DNA from: Pseudomonas saxonica
GTDB lineage: Bacteria > Pseudomonadota > Gammaproteobacteria > Pseudomonadales > Pseudomonadaceae
Reading direction: 5' to 3'
DNA: 64,000 nt
NCBI RefSeq assembly: GCF_007858365.1
Contig: NZ_VFIO01000003.1
Span: 124,001 to 188,000, forward strand
The notes under the pieces were generated by a model. It saw nothing but the letters and a program-made list of their open reading frames with translations. It ran no database searches and was not told the origin of the DNA. How positions within the stretch are numbered: position 1 is the stretch's first letter; every line of letters starts with the position of its first letter. Below are positions 57,056 through 64,000 of the stretch, one piece after another. The position numbers and the translations under genes are program-made.

Positions 57056-57084
57056 CTGTCATACAAGCGTCATCTCTGCGTCAT
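57056..57084 (+). promoter_or_regulatory. Pho box upstream of olsBA
   Basis: Three tandem 7-mers CTGTCAT, GCGTCAT, GCGTCAT start at 57056, 57067 and 57078, exactly 11 bp apart, the layout of PhoB direct repeats (CTGTCAT-N4-CTGTCAT). The last ends 94 bp before olsB. A possible -10 TAGCTT lies near 57107. Confidence 0.8.
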
Positions 57085-57178
57085 GCTGATGACATTGCGC
57101 CTGCCTAGCTTGAAGTTGCACACCTCAGTCGATTGGCAGAAACCCAAAGCGGGCAAAAAGCATGCACGGAGATTCGCA

Positions 57179-57934
57179 ATGTCTCAGATCGCCCGTATTC
57201 GCGCCACGTCCCCAGAACGACGCTTGCAGGCAGAACGCCTGACCACCTGCAACGCTGTGCGTGAAGCTCAAGCCCTGCGCTTTCGTGTATTCAGTGGGGA
57301 ACTGAAGGCAGCCCTCAAAAGTGCCGTGCCTGGGTTGGACATCGACACTTACGACGCTCATTGCGCCCACATCGGTGTGCGCGACCTCAATAGCGGCCAA
57401 TTGGTCGCCACCACTCGCTTGCTGGATCATGAAGCAGCACAGAGGGTGGGCAACTTTTACAGTGAGCAAGAGTTCAACCTTAACGGTCTTGCTCACTTAA
57501 AAGGACCGGTGCTTGAGATTGGTCGAACCTGTGTCGATCCTGCTTACCGTAATGGTGGCACTATCGCCGTGCTCTGGGGGGAACTGGCTGAAGTCCTCAA
57601 TCAAGGTGACTATCGCTACCTGATGGGCTGCGCAAGCATCCCGATGCAAGACGGCGGCATGCAGGCCCAGGCCATCATGCAACGACTGCGGGAGCGGTAT
57701 TTATGCACCGAGCATTTGCACGCACAGCCGAAAAAGCCGTTGCCGCCACTGGATATACCGGCCAACGTGATCACCGAAATGCCGCCCTTACTCAAAGCCT
57801 ACATGCGTCTGGGCGCAAAAATTTGCGGCGAGCCCTGCTGGGATGAAGACTTTCAGGTCGCCGATGTATTTATTCTGCTCAAACGTGACGAGTTGTGCCC
57901 GCGTTACGCGCGTCACTTCAAGGCGGCGATGTAA
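57179..57934 (+). CDS. olsB: L-ornithine N-acyltransferase OlsB
   Basis: First enzyme of ornithine-lipid synthesis, acylating ornithine with a 3-hydroxyacyl group from acyl carrier protein. 251 residues, GNAT-like fold typical of the hemolysin-like annotation ([41 protein letters not shown]). ATG at 57179 has GGAG 6 nt upstream; an upstream extension is unlikely. TAATG overlap with olsA. A Pho box lies upstream. Confidence 0.9.
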   Translation: MSQIARIRATSPERRLQAERLTTCNAVREAQALRFRVFSGELKAALKSAVPGLDIDTYDAHCAHIGVRDLNSGQLVATTRLLDHEAAQRVGNFYSEQEFNLNGLAHLKGPVLEIGRTCVDPAYRNGGTIAVLWGELAEVLNQGDYRYLMGCASIPMQDGGMQAQAIMQRLRERYLCTEHLHAQPKKPLPPLDIPANVITEMPPLLKAYMRLGAKICGEPCWDEDFQVADVFILLKRDELCPRYARHFKAAM

Positions 57935-58731
57935 TGAACCGCCTGCGTCAATACACTCGGCTCACACGGGTTCTGGGCGTTGTAGTGTTGGGATTGGGCA
58001 TGGCTTGCATCTTTGGGCTGCTGGCGCATGTGCGGCCGAGCAAGACGCCGGCGCTGCGGCAACGATGGTCACAGTTCTTTATGGCTCGCCTGAGCAATGC
58101 CCTGCCCTTTCGCATCACGCTAGTGGGCGAACTGCCAGTAACCCCCATGCTATGGGTCAGTAACCACGTATCGTGGACCGACATTGCGCTGCTCGGGCAA
58201 CTGACGCCAGTGTCTTTTCTATCCAAGGCAGAAGTGCGTTCATGGCCTGTAGCAGGCTGGCTGGCAGCCAAGGCCGGGAGCCTTTTTATTCGCAGAGGTG
58301 CGGGCGAGAGTCATCACATACGCGATCAGATGAAGCGCCATCTGCAACAACAACTACCCCTGCTGATGTTCCCCGAAGGCACCACCACCGACGGGCGCTC
58401 AGTGCGCACATTTCATGGTCGGTTATTGTCGGCAGCCACTGAAAGCCAAGTGCACATACAACCCGTCGCCATTCGCTATTTACGCGATGGCGAGAATGAC
58501 CGGGTTGCACCCTTTATAGGTGATGACGATTTGCTGTCACACCTGCTGCGCTTGTGTGCTCACCGTCAAGCCAGCGTAGAAATCCATCTGCTTGAACCGA
58601 TCGACAGCCAACACCAATCCCGAGCTGTGCTCGCCCATAGGGCACAAGAAGCCATAAAACAGGCTTTAACAGGATCAACAACCTCTACTAAAGAGCCTCT
58701 GGATGATGGGCTCAGCCTTCAGAACGCTTAA
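57934..58731 (+). CDS. olsA: Lyso-ornithine lipid O-acyltransferase OlsA (PlsC-like)
   Basis: Second acyltransferase of ornithine-lipid synthesis, 265 residues. One N-terminal membrane helix (about 10-32), the HX4D motif in NHVSWTDIAL and FPEGTTTDGR. Starts at the A of the olsB stop (TAATG). Its end overlaps the convergent acpH by 4 nt. Confidence 0.88.
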   Translation: MNRLRQYTRLTRVLGVVVLGLGMACIFGLLAHVRPSKTPALRQRWSQFFMARLSNALPFRITLVGELPVTPMLWVSNHVSWTDIALLGQLTPVSFLSKAEVRSWPVAGWLAAKAGSLFIRRGAGESHHIRDQMKRHLQQQLPLLMFPEGTTTDGRSVRTFHGRLLSAATESQVHIQPVAIRYLRDGENDRVAPFIGDDDLLSHLLRLCAHRQASVEIHLLEPIDSQHQSRAVLAHRAQEAIKQALTGSTTSTKEPLDDGLSLQNA

Positions 58732-59342
58732 GAAGAAGAGCCTGCATTTCCTGCAGGCTCACCTATGGCGGTCAGCTGAGAGGCGGCAAACGCCTGCAAT
58801 TGCGGATAAAAAGCTCGAAAATCCTCACTGAGGGGTTCATACAGAACCCGCAAATCCTGCATGGCCCCCGCCAGCTCCTCAGGCTTCGACAGACGCCGCG
58901 CAATCCCGTTGAACACTCGCTCCAGAACCGAAAACTGCCGATACGAACCCAGCCAGTCATGCGCAGCCATGTGGGGCGCGATTGCAGCCAAGCGCTTGGG
59001 CAATTGCGGTTGTGCCTCCAGCACGCGGTAAAAACCTGAAGTAAAACGCTCTAATGGGACCTCGGCGTAGAACGCCCAGTCCCGCGCCAGGCAATGATCG
59101 AAAAAAACATCCAGCACAATGCCCGCATAGCGACGGCGGGTATGGCTAAAGCGAGACAGGGATTGATCGACTAAAGGATGGGCGTCAGTGAATACATCGA
59201 TGCTGCGGTGCAGCTGTATCGCTGATTCAATGACTGGGCTGTATTCACCTTGCAAGCGGCCTTTGACGAAGTCGCCATAAAGACTACCGAGCAATTCTTC
59301 AGGCCGCTGGCCGCCGAGGTGCAGATGTGCGAGATAATTCAT
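58728..59342 (-). CDS. acpH: Acyl carrier protein phosphodiesterase
   Basis: Removes 4'-phosphopantetheine from ACP. 204 residues, DUF479/HD-like fold: MNYLAHLHLG start, GSLYGDFVKGRL, HRSIDVFTDAHP and FDHCLARDW with metal-binding His/Asp residues. Convergent with olsBA. Confidence 0.9.
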   Translation of the reverse strand: MNYLAHLHLGGQRPEELLGSLYGDFVKGRLQGEYSPVIESAIQLHRSIDVFTDAHPLVDQSLSRFSHTRRRYAGIVLDVFFDHCLARDWAFYAEVPLERFTSGFYRVLEAQPQLPKRLAAIAPHMAAHDWLGSYRQFSVLERVFNGIARRLSKPEELAGAMQDLRVLYEPLSEDFRAFYPQLQAFAASQLTAIGEPAGNAGSSS

Positions 59343-59370
59343 GCCGCGCAGTTTAGCACTGCCACTCCAA

Positions 59371-59473
59371 TATCGTTATAACCCGATATACCGATTCGAG
59401 CTGACCTCAGATCGATTTCATATTTGTATATCGCGATATAACGATTTAAAGTTCGCCTCATCGCGATATAACG
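59371..59473. promoter_or_regulatory. ArsR-type operator cluster
   Basis: Three related palindromic sites: TATCGTTATAACCCGATATA (59371-59390), the perfect 14-bp palindrome TATATCGCGATATA (59427-59440) and ATCGCGATATAACG (59460-59473). TCGCGATATAACG occurs twice with a spacing of 30 bp. They fill the gap between acpH and the arsR-type gene. Confidence 0.75.
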
Positions 59474-59498
59474 CTGCACTTCATTGAGCACTGCCACC

Positions 59499-59801
59499 AT
59501 GCCGATCGACCTCGACGAAATAATAAAAGCGCTGGCACACCCAGTACGCCGAGAAATCATCCGTTTACTCAAAGACCCTAAAACCGAATTTCCGGACCAG
59601 CTTCACAGCACCGAACACGGTGTCTGCGCCGGGCAGTTCGACCAATGCCTGGGCCTGTCGCAATCCACGGTGTCCGCCCACCTGGCCACCCTCCAGCGCG
59701 CTGGCCTGATCAGCAGCCAGAAGGTAGGTCAGTGGCATTTTTTTAAACGTAACGAAGAAACCATTCAAGCGTTTCTCGCCACATTGAGCCAAGAGCTTTA
59801 A
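59499..59801 (+). CDS. ArsR-family transcriptional repressor
   Basis: 100 residues, winged HTH about 8-85 (IIKALAHPVRREIIRLLKDP; SQSTVSAHLATLQRAGLIS). Two Cys residues (CAGQFDQC region) may sense metals, thiols or electrophiles. ATG at 59499 is used instead of a TTG at 59484. Operators lie just upstream, and the MFS and reductase genes follow, so autorepression of the operon is likely. Confidence 0.85.
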   Translation: MPIDLDEIIKALAHPVRREIIRLLKDPKTEFPDQLHSTEHGVCAGQFDQCLGLSQSTVSAHLATLQRAGLISSQKVGQWHFFKRNEETIQAFLATLSQEL

Positions 59802-59812
59802 CAAGGATATTC

Positions 59813-60979
59813 ATGCCCCTCTCGCTACTTATTCTGGCGCTCAGCGCTTTTGCCATCGGCACCACGGAATTCGTCATCATGGGTTTGCTGCCCGATGTCG
59901 CAGCTGATCTTGGTGTCTCTATTCCCGGAGCGGGCTGGCTGGTAACCGGTTATGCGTTGGGCGTGGCTATCGGTGCTCCCTTCATGGCGCTGGCAACTGC
60001 AAAACTGCCGCGCAAGGCCGCCCTTGTTGCATTGATGGTGATTTTCATCATTGGCAACCTGCTCTGCGCACTGGCCAGTGATTACAACGTGCTCATGTTT
60101 GCACGCGTCGTCACTGCTCTGTGTCACGGTGCGTTTTTCGGGATTGGCTCCGTGGTCGCTGCTGGCCTGGTGCCCGCCAACAAACGCGCTTCGGCAGTGG
60201 CATTGATGTTTACCGGCCTGACCTTGGCCAACGTACTGGGCGTGCCGCTGGGTACTGCGCTGGGGCAAGCAGCGGGCTGGCGATCGACTTTCTTTGCAGT
60301 GACCGTTATTGGTGTTGTAGCGCTAATCGGCCTGATCCGCTTTTTGCCTGCCAAACGCGACGAAGAGAAGCTCGACATGCGTGCTGAATTGGCAGCGCTA
60401 AAAGGCGCAGGCATCTGGCTGTCGTTGAGTATGACCGCGTTGTTTTCTGCGTCGATGTTCACCCTGTTCACCTATGTCGCCCCCTTGCTTGGCGATGTGA
60501 CAGGGGTGTCGCCCAAAGGCGTGACCTGGACGTTGCTGTTGATCGGCCTGGGCCTGACGGTGGGTAACATTATCGGCGGCAAACTGGCAGACAAGCGTTT
60601 GGCTGCGACCTTGATCGGCGTATTTATCGCAATGGCAGTCATTTCAACTGCATTGAGCTGGACCGCCGTAGCCGTGATCCCGACTGAGATCACGCTGTTC
60701 CTCTGGGCCACTGCAGCGTTTGCTGCCGTGCCTGCCCTGCAAGTGAACGTTGTGACCTTCGGCAAAGCCGCGCCCAACCTGGTATCGACCCTGAATATTG
60801 GCGCTTTCAACATTGGCAACGCACTGGGTGCCTGGGTTGGGGGCAGCGTCATTGCCCACGGCTTTGGCCTCACCAGCGTGCCACTCGCAGCGGCTGCCCT
60901 GGCGGTGCTCGCGCTGCTGATCACATTGATTACATTTCGCCAGGCCGGCAACCCCGAGCTGGCGACTGCCACACATTGA
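59813..60979 (+). CDS. MFS transporter, DHA1 type
   Basis: 388 residues, 12 membrane segments, opening ALSAFAIGTTEFVIMGLLPD, the AraJ/SotB/PbuE-like motif. Probable efflux of a small toxic compound or sugar. Starts 12 bp after the ArsR-type gene, AAGGA upstream. Confidence 0.88.
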   Translation: MPLSLLILALSAFAIGTTEFVIMGLLPDVAADLGVSIPGAGWLVTGYALGVAIGAPFMALATAKLPRKAALVALMVIFIIGNLLCALASDYNVLMFARVVTALCHGAFFGIGSVVAAGLVPANKRASAVALMFTGLTLANVLGVPLGTALGQAAGWRSTFFAVTVIGVVALIGLIRFLPAKRDEEKLDMRAELAALKGAGIWLSLSMTALFSASMFTLFTYVAPLLGDVTGVSPKGVTWTLLLIGLGLTVGNIIGGKLADKRLAATLIGVFIAMAVISTALSWTAVAVIPTEITLFLWATAAFAAVPALQVNVVTFGKAAPNLVSTLNIGAFNIGNALGAWVGGSVIAHGFGLTSVPLAAAALAVLALLITLITFRQAGNPELATATH

Positions 60980-60999
60980 CTCTTGAGAGGGCTGTATAA

Positions 61000-62049
61000 A
61001 TGACGACTATTTTCGATCCGATCAAGCTGGGCGACCTTGAACTGCCCAACCGCATCATCATGGCTCCATTAACCCGCTGCCGCGCTGATGAAGGACGCGT
61101 CCCGAATGCGCTAATGGCGGAGTATTACGTTCAACGCGCATCTGCCGGGCTGATTCTCAGCGAAGCCACTTCGGTAACGCCAATGGGCGTCGGCTACCCG
61201 GATACGCCTGGCATCTGGTCTGACGATCAGGTGCGCGGCTGGACCAACATCACCAAGGCCATTCATGCTGCCGGCGGGCGCATTATGTTGCAGCTGTGGC
61301 ACGTAGGCCGGATCTCACACCCGATGTATCTGAATGGGGAAGCTCCTGTAGCACCGAGCGCCATTGCAGCCAAGGGCCATGTCAGCCTGGTTCGCCCAAA
61401 GGCTGATTTCCCGATACCGCGCGCTCTGGAAACCGCCGAAATAGCCGAGATCGTGGAGGCTTATCGCACAGGTTCCGAAAACGCCAAGGCAGCAGGTTTT
61501 GACGGCGTGGAAATTCATGGCGCCAACGGCTACTTGCTTGATCAGTTCCTGCAAAGCAGTACCAACAAGCGTACGGACCAATACGGCGGCAGCCTGGAAA
61601 ACCGAGCACGTCTGCTGCTGGAAGTCACCGATGCCGCCATTGAAGTCTGGGGCGCAGGTCGGGTTGGCGTACACCTCTCGCCACGTGCCGACTTGCACGA
61701 CATGGGCGATGACAATCTGGCTGAAACCTTCAGCTATGTGGCCAGTGAATTGGGCAAGCGTGGTATCGCATTTATTTGCTCGCGTGAAAAAGAAGGCACC
61801 GACAGCCTCGGACCACAGCTTAAAGCTGCATTTGGCGGGCCTTACATCATCAATGAGCAGTTCACCAAAGAAAGCGCAAATGCCTGGATAGCTGCGGGGA
61901 AAGCGGACGCTGTGGCGTTCGGTGTACCCTTTATCGCCAACCCAGACTTGCCTGCGCGCCTGAAGGCCGATGCTCCTCTCAACGAGGCGCACCCTGAAAC
62001 GTTTTATGCCAAAGGCCCAGTCGGCTACATCGACTACCCAACGCTGTAA
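61000..62049 (+). CDS. Old-yellow-enzyme family xenobiotic reductase (XenB/NemA)
   Basis: FMN-dependent ene reductase, 349 residues, TIM barrel. Substrate and FMN motifs: PLTRCRA, LWHVGRISHP, FDGVEIHGANGYLLDQFLQ, DQYGGSLENRAR. Reduces activated alkenes, nitroesters or N-ethylmaleimide-like compounds; exact physiological substrate unknown. Third gene of the ArsR operon, suggesting electrophile detoxification. Confidence 0.92.
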   Translation: MTTIFDPIKLGDLELPNRIIMAPLTRCRADEGRVPNALMAEYYVQRASAGLILSEATSVTPMGVGYPDTPGIWSDDQVRGWTNITKAIHAAGGRIMLQLWHVGRISHPMYLNGEAPVAPSAIAAKGHVSLVRPKADFPIPRALETAEIAEIVEAYRTGSENAKAAGFDGVEIHGANGYLLDQFLQSSTNKRTDQYGGSLENRARLLLEVTDAAIEVWGAGRVGVHLSPRADLHDMGDDNLAETFSYVASELGKRGIAFICSREKEGTDSLGPQLKAAFGGPYIINEQFTKESANAWIAAGKADAVAFGVPFIANPDLPARLKADAPLNEAHPETFYAKGPVGYIDYPTL

Positions 62050-62098
62050 GGCGCCATCATAAAGGCGAAATCAGACAGCCTTTAAACCCGCGCAACGC

Positions 62099-62130
62099 AA
62101 AACGCCCAAGATTTTAGTCTTGGGCGTTTT
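62099..62130. terminator. Terminator after the xenobiotic reductase gene
   Basis: Perfect 13-bp stem AAAACGCCCAAGA / TCTTGGGCGTTTT (62099-62111, 62118-62130), 6-nt loop and flanking T/A tracts, usable in both directions. Confidence 0.92.
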
Positions 62131-62144
62131 GCTTTAATTCTGGC

Positions 62145-62274
62145 AAAAAAAGGGGCGGTTTGACCCGCCCACATTTTTTCCCTAGTCCCTTTTTTCCTTC
62201 TCATCATCCTGATGAATCGCGTCCTGCGATGTCCTCTGACGTTCATCCTTGAGCGCCGTATCAATCCGTCGACA
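62145..62274 (-). ncRNA. rsmZ: Regulatory sRNA RsmZ
   Basis: About 130-nt transcript on the minus strand starting TGTCGACGGA, like the 5' end of P. fluorescens RsmZ, with eight GGA motifs. Two are in the classic AGGA hairpin loops: ATCGC-AGGAC-GCGAT (62216-62230) and TCATC-AGGAT-GATGA (62201-62215). It ends in a GGGCGG/CCGCCC hairpin with T7 (62145-62170). A GacA box is centred 181 bp upstream. RsmZ sequesters RsmA/RsmE proteins and relieves translational repression of secondary-metabolite and motility genes. Rpo S is encoded nearby as in other pseudomonads. Confidence 0.92.
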
Positions 62275-62282
62275 CAGTTGAG

Positions 62283-62310
62283 ATATTAAAGTTTTAAAAA
62301 ATTGGCGCAA
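62283..62310 (-). promoter_or_regulatory. rsmZ promoter
   Basis: Minus strand: -35 TTGCGC (complement of 62305-62310), 16-bp spacer, -10 TAATAT (complement of 62283-62288), then the RNA start 8 nt downstream at about 62274. Confidence 0.75.
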
Positions 62311-62446
62311 GCGCATCAGTTACAGGTTCTTATTACCTATTGTCGACTTTGATAAAATAAAAACCGTTTAAAATCAATGAGATAGATTAGTAAATCCAGA
62401 GACAACAAGTTTATGACGGTTTTTTAAGCGCTTCACTTACATCAGA

Positions 62447-62464
62447 TGTAAGCAAAGGCTTACA
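62447..62464. promoter_or_regulatory. GacA upstream activating sequence of rsmZ
   Basis: TGTAAGCAAAGGCTTACA is a perfect TGTAAG-N6-CTTACA, the GacA box of rsmY/rsmZ genes. It lies 181 bp upstream of the predicted RNA start, the distance known for these genes. A second overlapping dyad, CTTACAT-CAG-ATGTAAG, is at 62436-62452. Confidence 0.92.
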
Positions 62465-62786
62465 ACCAACGACAGCAAAGGCCCGTTTAACCCATAACCC
62501 TCCACCGCTTCGCGCGGAACGAATGCCAGCTCCAGCGGCTAAAAGATCACAAAGGCACCCTCTGAACCTGCACAACGGATTGTTACTGTTTCTCCAACAT
62601 TGCTTTCCAGTCTTTGGGATTTATCCAAAACGCCATGAGCCTAAAATGGGTACAGCTTCCAAACAAAGCCACGAAACGCCAGCCTGTCAGGGTCCAAGCA
62701 AACCACCCACCCACGTTTCGTAGTGCCTTCAGCCTATTTACCTGCGACTGAAGACGTCATTCGTTTGCACTGTTGGGACATAGATA
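62465..62786. other. Intergenic region between GacA box and the DUF2790 gene
   Basis: 322 bp. A 66-codon frame at 62523-62723 (plus strand) has no ribosome site and no family features and is not called. The DUF2790 gene promoter must lie here; no clear motif. Confidence 0.4.
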
Positions 62787-63038
62787 ATGAAACTGTTTAG
62801 AACGTTGGTTGCCGCTTCTTTCGTCATGCTGGGCAGCCAAATGGCCTTTGCCGATCAACCCGCTGCAGAGCAATACACGTACAGCTCTAATCTGGACATT
62901 GCCAAAGTGGTACACATGGATCCCGTTCCTGAAGATGTGTGCGGCGTGGTTTCCCTGCAAATGACTTACCTTGACCACCAGGGCCAAGAGCACACCATGC
63001 AATACAGTGCGATGGGTAACGGCTGCTCAAATAGCTAG
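62787..63038 (+). CDS. DUF2790-like small secreted protein
   Basis: 83 residues. Signal peptide MKLFRTLVAASFVMLGSQMAFA, then a 60-residue mature domain with two Cys (DVCGVVSLQMTYLDHQGQ ... GNGCSNS) that could form a disulfide. Matches the DUF2790 type of small periplasmic Pseudomonas proteins of unknown function. Its upstream sequence GGGACATAGATA is a weak ribosome site. Confidence 0.78.
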   Translation: MKLFRTLVAASFVMLGSQMAFADQPAAEQYTYSSNLDIAKVVHMDPVPEDVCGVVSLQMTYLDHQGQEHTMQYSAMGNGCSNS

Positions 63039-63072
63039 AGCCGAGCCCCAACAAGGGTTATCGAACATAAAA

Positions 63073-63103
63073 AAATGCCCTGAGCCATCAGCCCAGGGCA
63101 TTT
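63073..63103. terminator. Bidirectional terminator between DUF2790 gene and rpoS
   Basis: Perfect 10-bp stem AAATGCCCTG / CAGGGCATTT with an 11-nt loop and flanking A/T tracts. Confidence 0.9.
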
Positions 63104-63124
63104 AAGTCATATCAAAAACCGGTA

Positions 63125-64000
63125 TTACTGAAACAGCGACTCACTCGACAGACCATTACGCTCAAGGATCTCTCGCAGACGCTTAAGCCCCTCGACCTGA
63201 ATCTGGCGTACACGCTCGCGTGTCAGGCCAATCTCAAGACCAACGTCCTCCAGCGTGCTGCTTTCATGGCCACGTAAACCGAAGCGGCGAATCACCACTT
63301 CACGTTGTTTGTCGGTCAGTTCAGATAACCACTGATCAATACTTTGCGACAAGTCAACATCCTGCAGCAGATCACACGGATCTGTAGGACGGTCATCGGT
63401 AAGGGTATCAAGCAGCGTTTTATCGGAATCTGGCCCCAGAGACACGTCAACAGACGATACCCGCTCGTTGAGTCCAAGCATGCGCTTGACCTCTGCGACA
63501 GGTTTTTCGAGCAGATTGGCGATTTCTTCAGGGGAAGGTTCATGATCGAGTTTTTGTGTCAGTTCGCGAGCGGCTCGCAGGTAGACATTAAGCTCTTTGA
63601 CGACATGGATGGGCAAACGAATGGTACGGGTCTGGTTCATGATGGCCCGCTCAATTGTTTGACGGATCCACCACGTTGCATACGTCGAAAAACGAAACCC
63701 TCGTTCGGGATCAAACTTTTCGACAGCCCGAATCAGCCCCAGATTGCCCTCTTCAATCAGATCGAGCAGCGATAAGCCACGATTGACATAACGCCGGGCA
63801 ATTTTCACCACCAGTCGCAAGTTACTTTCAATCATGCGCTTACGTCCGGCAGGGTCTCCGCTTTGCGACAAGCGTGCAAAGTGAACTTCTTCTGCAGGAG
63901 AGAGCAGCGGCGAAAAGCCAATTTCATTGAGGTACAGCTGGGTTGCATCAAGCGCCCGGGTGTAATCAATGTACTTGTGCTGTTTGGCTGCTACAGTTTT
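63125..64000 (-). CDS. rpoS: Stationary-phase sigma factor RpoS (5' end beyond window)
   Basis: Sigma-70 family factor; the frame is open to the right edge, 291 codons plus stop, and about 40 N-terminal residues are missing. Region 1.2 ([21 protein letters not shown]), 2.1-2.4 ([19 protein letters not shown] ... [16 protein letters not shown]), 3 and 4.2 ([19 protein letters not shown]) are visible. The apparent start at 63871 is internal. Directs stationary-phase and stress transcription. Confidence 0.97.
   Translation of the reverse strand, partial: KTVAAKQHKYIDYTRALDATQLYLNEIGFSPLLSPAEEVHFARLSQSGDPAGRKRMIESNLRLVVKIARRYVNRGLSLLDLIEEGNLGLIRAVEKFDPERGFRFSTYATWWIRQTIERAIMNQTRTIRLPIHVVKELNVYLRAARELTQKLDHEPSPEEIANLLEKPVAEVKRMLGLNERVSSVDVSLGPDSDKTLLDTLTDDRPTDPCDLLQDVDLSQSIDQWLSELTDKQREVVIRRFGLRGHESSTLEDVGLEIGLTRERVRQIQVEGLKRLREILERNGLSSESLFQ

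Noticed and set aside
62082..62264. 60-codon minus-strand ORF
   Set aside because: It lies within rsmZ and its terminator, and is strongly basic without a ribosome site.
62523..62723. 66-codon ORF between rsmZ and the DUF2790 gene
   Set aside because: No ribosome site; proline/histidine-rich product without family features.

Overview
The window is a stretch of a Pseudomonas chromosome. The gene families point to the fluorescens/fragi side of the genus: an Entner-Doudoroff glucose locus, a complete arcDABC operon, algU-mucA-mucB-mucD without mucC, tctDE/tctCBA beside ung, rsmZ beside rpoS, and Pseudomonas-type REP palindromes. The species cannot be fixed from the sequence alone.

Layout. 1-10656 is a glucose catabolism locus: gtsABC uptake permease, an AP2-like protein on the opposite strand, gltS-gltR two-component system, glk, edd, then divergent gap and mgsA. 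Two exact HexR-type sites lie between edd and gap. 10657-11253 is repeat-rich (a 191-bp imperfect palindrome and 11-bp tandem repeats). 11254-16743 is a heme acquisition unit (ECF sigma, FecR anti-sigma, TonB receptor with signalling domain, heme oxygenase, YbaN protein) behind a strong Fur box. 16799-23905 holds two divergent arcD paralogues followed by arcABC and a DUF5064 gene. 24159-31871 is gcsR and its presumed target, the sigma-54 operon gcvH-gcvP-sdaA-gcvT, without the glyA copy I would expect. 32245-33041 has a cold-shock gene and an RDD membrane protein. 33128-41636 has mucD, mucB, mucA, algU (with an autoregulatory-type promoter), nadB, cptA, sdhE, ygfZ and an HDOD gene. 41652-48151 is the tctDE/tctCBA tricarboxylate system plus an AbrB-family permease. 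Its outer-membrane porin gene (opdH position) survives only as a broken signal-peptide remnant.

48210-50850 interrupts the abrB-ung neighbourhood I remember from P. aeruginosa. It carries a small set of P2-like phage genes (GpL, putative holin, CI-type repressor, Ogr/Delta zinc finger, two unknowns) plus a solo LuxR-type HTH, with no integrase, capsid or tail genes. This is the most unusual part of the window. From 50852 come ung, a cysteine-rich CWC protein, rsuA, tRNA-Gly(CCC), a PAS-GAF-GGDEF protein, a LysE exporter, a cardiolipin-synthase-like enzyme with YceI, the ornithine-lipid genes olsB-olsA behind a three-repeat Pho box, acpH, an ArsR-MFS-xenobiotic reductase operon with repeated palindromic operators, the sRNA gene rsmZ with its GacA box, a DUF2790 gene and the 3' part of rpoS.

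The genes form coherent regulons: HexR/GltRS (glucose), Fur plus an ECF sigma (heme), Anr (arginine fermentation), GcsR/sigma-54 (glycine to pyruvate), AlgU (envelope stress), PhoB (lipid remodelling), ArsR (reductase/efflux), and GacA-RsmZ beside RpoS (stationary phase).
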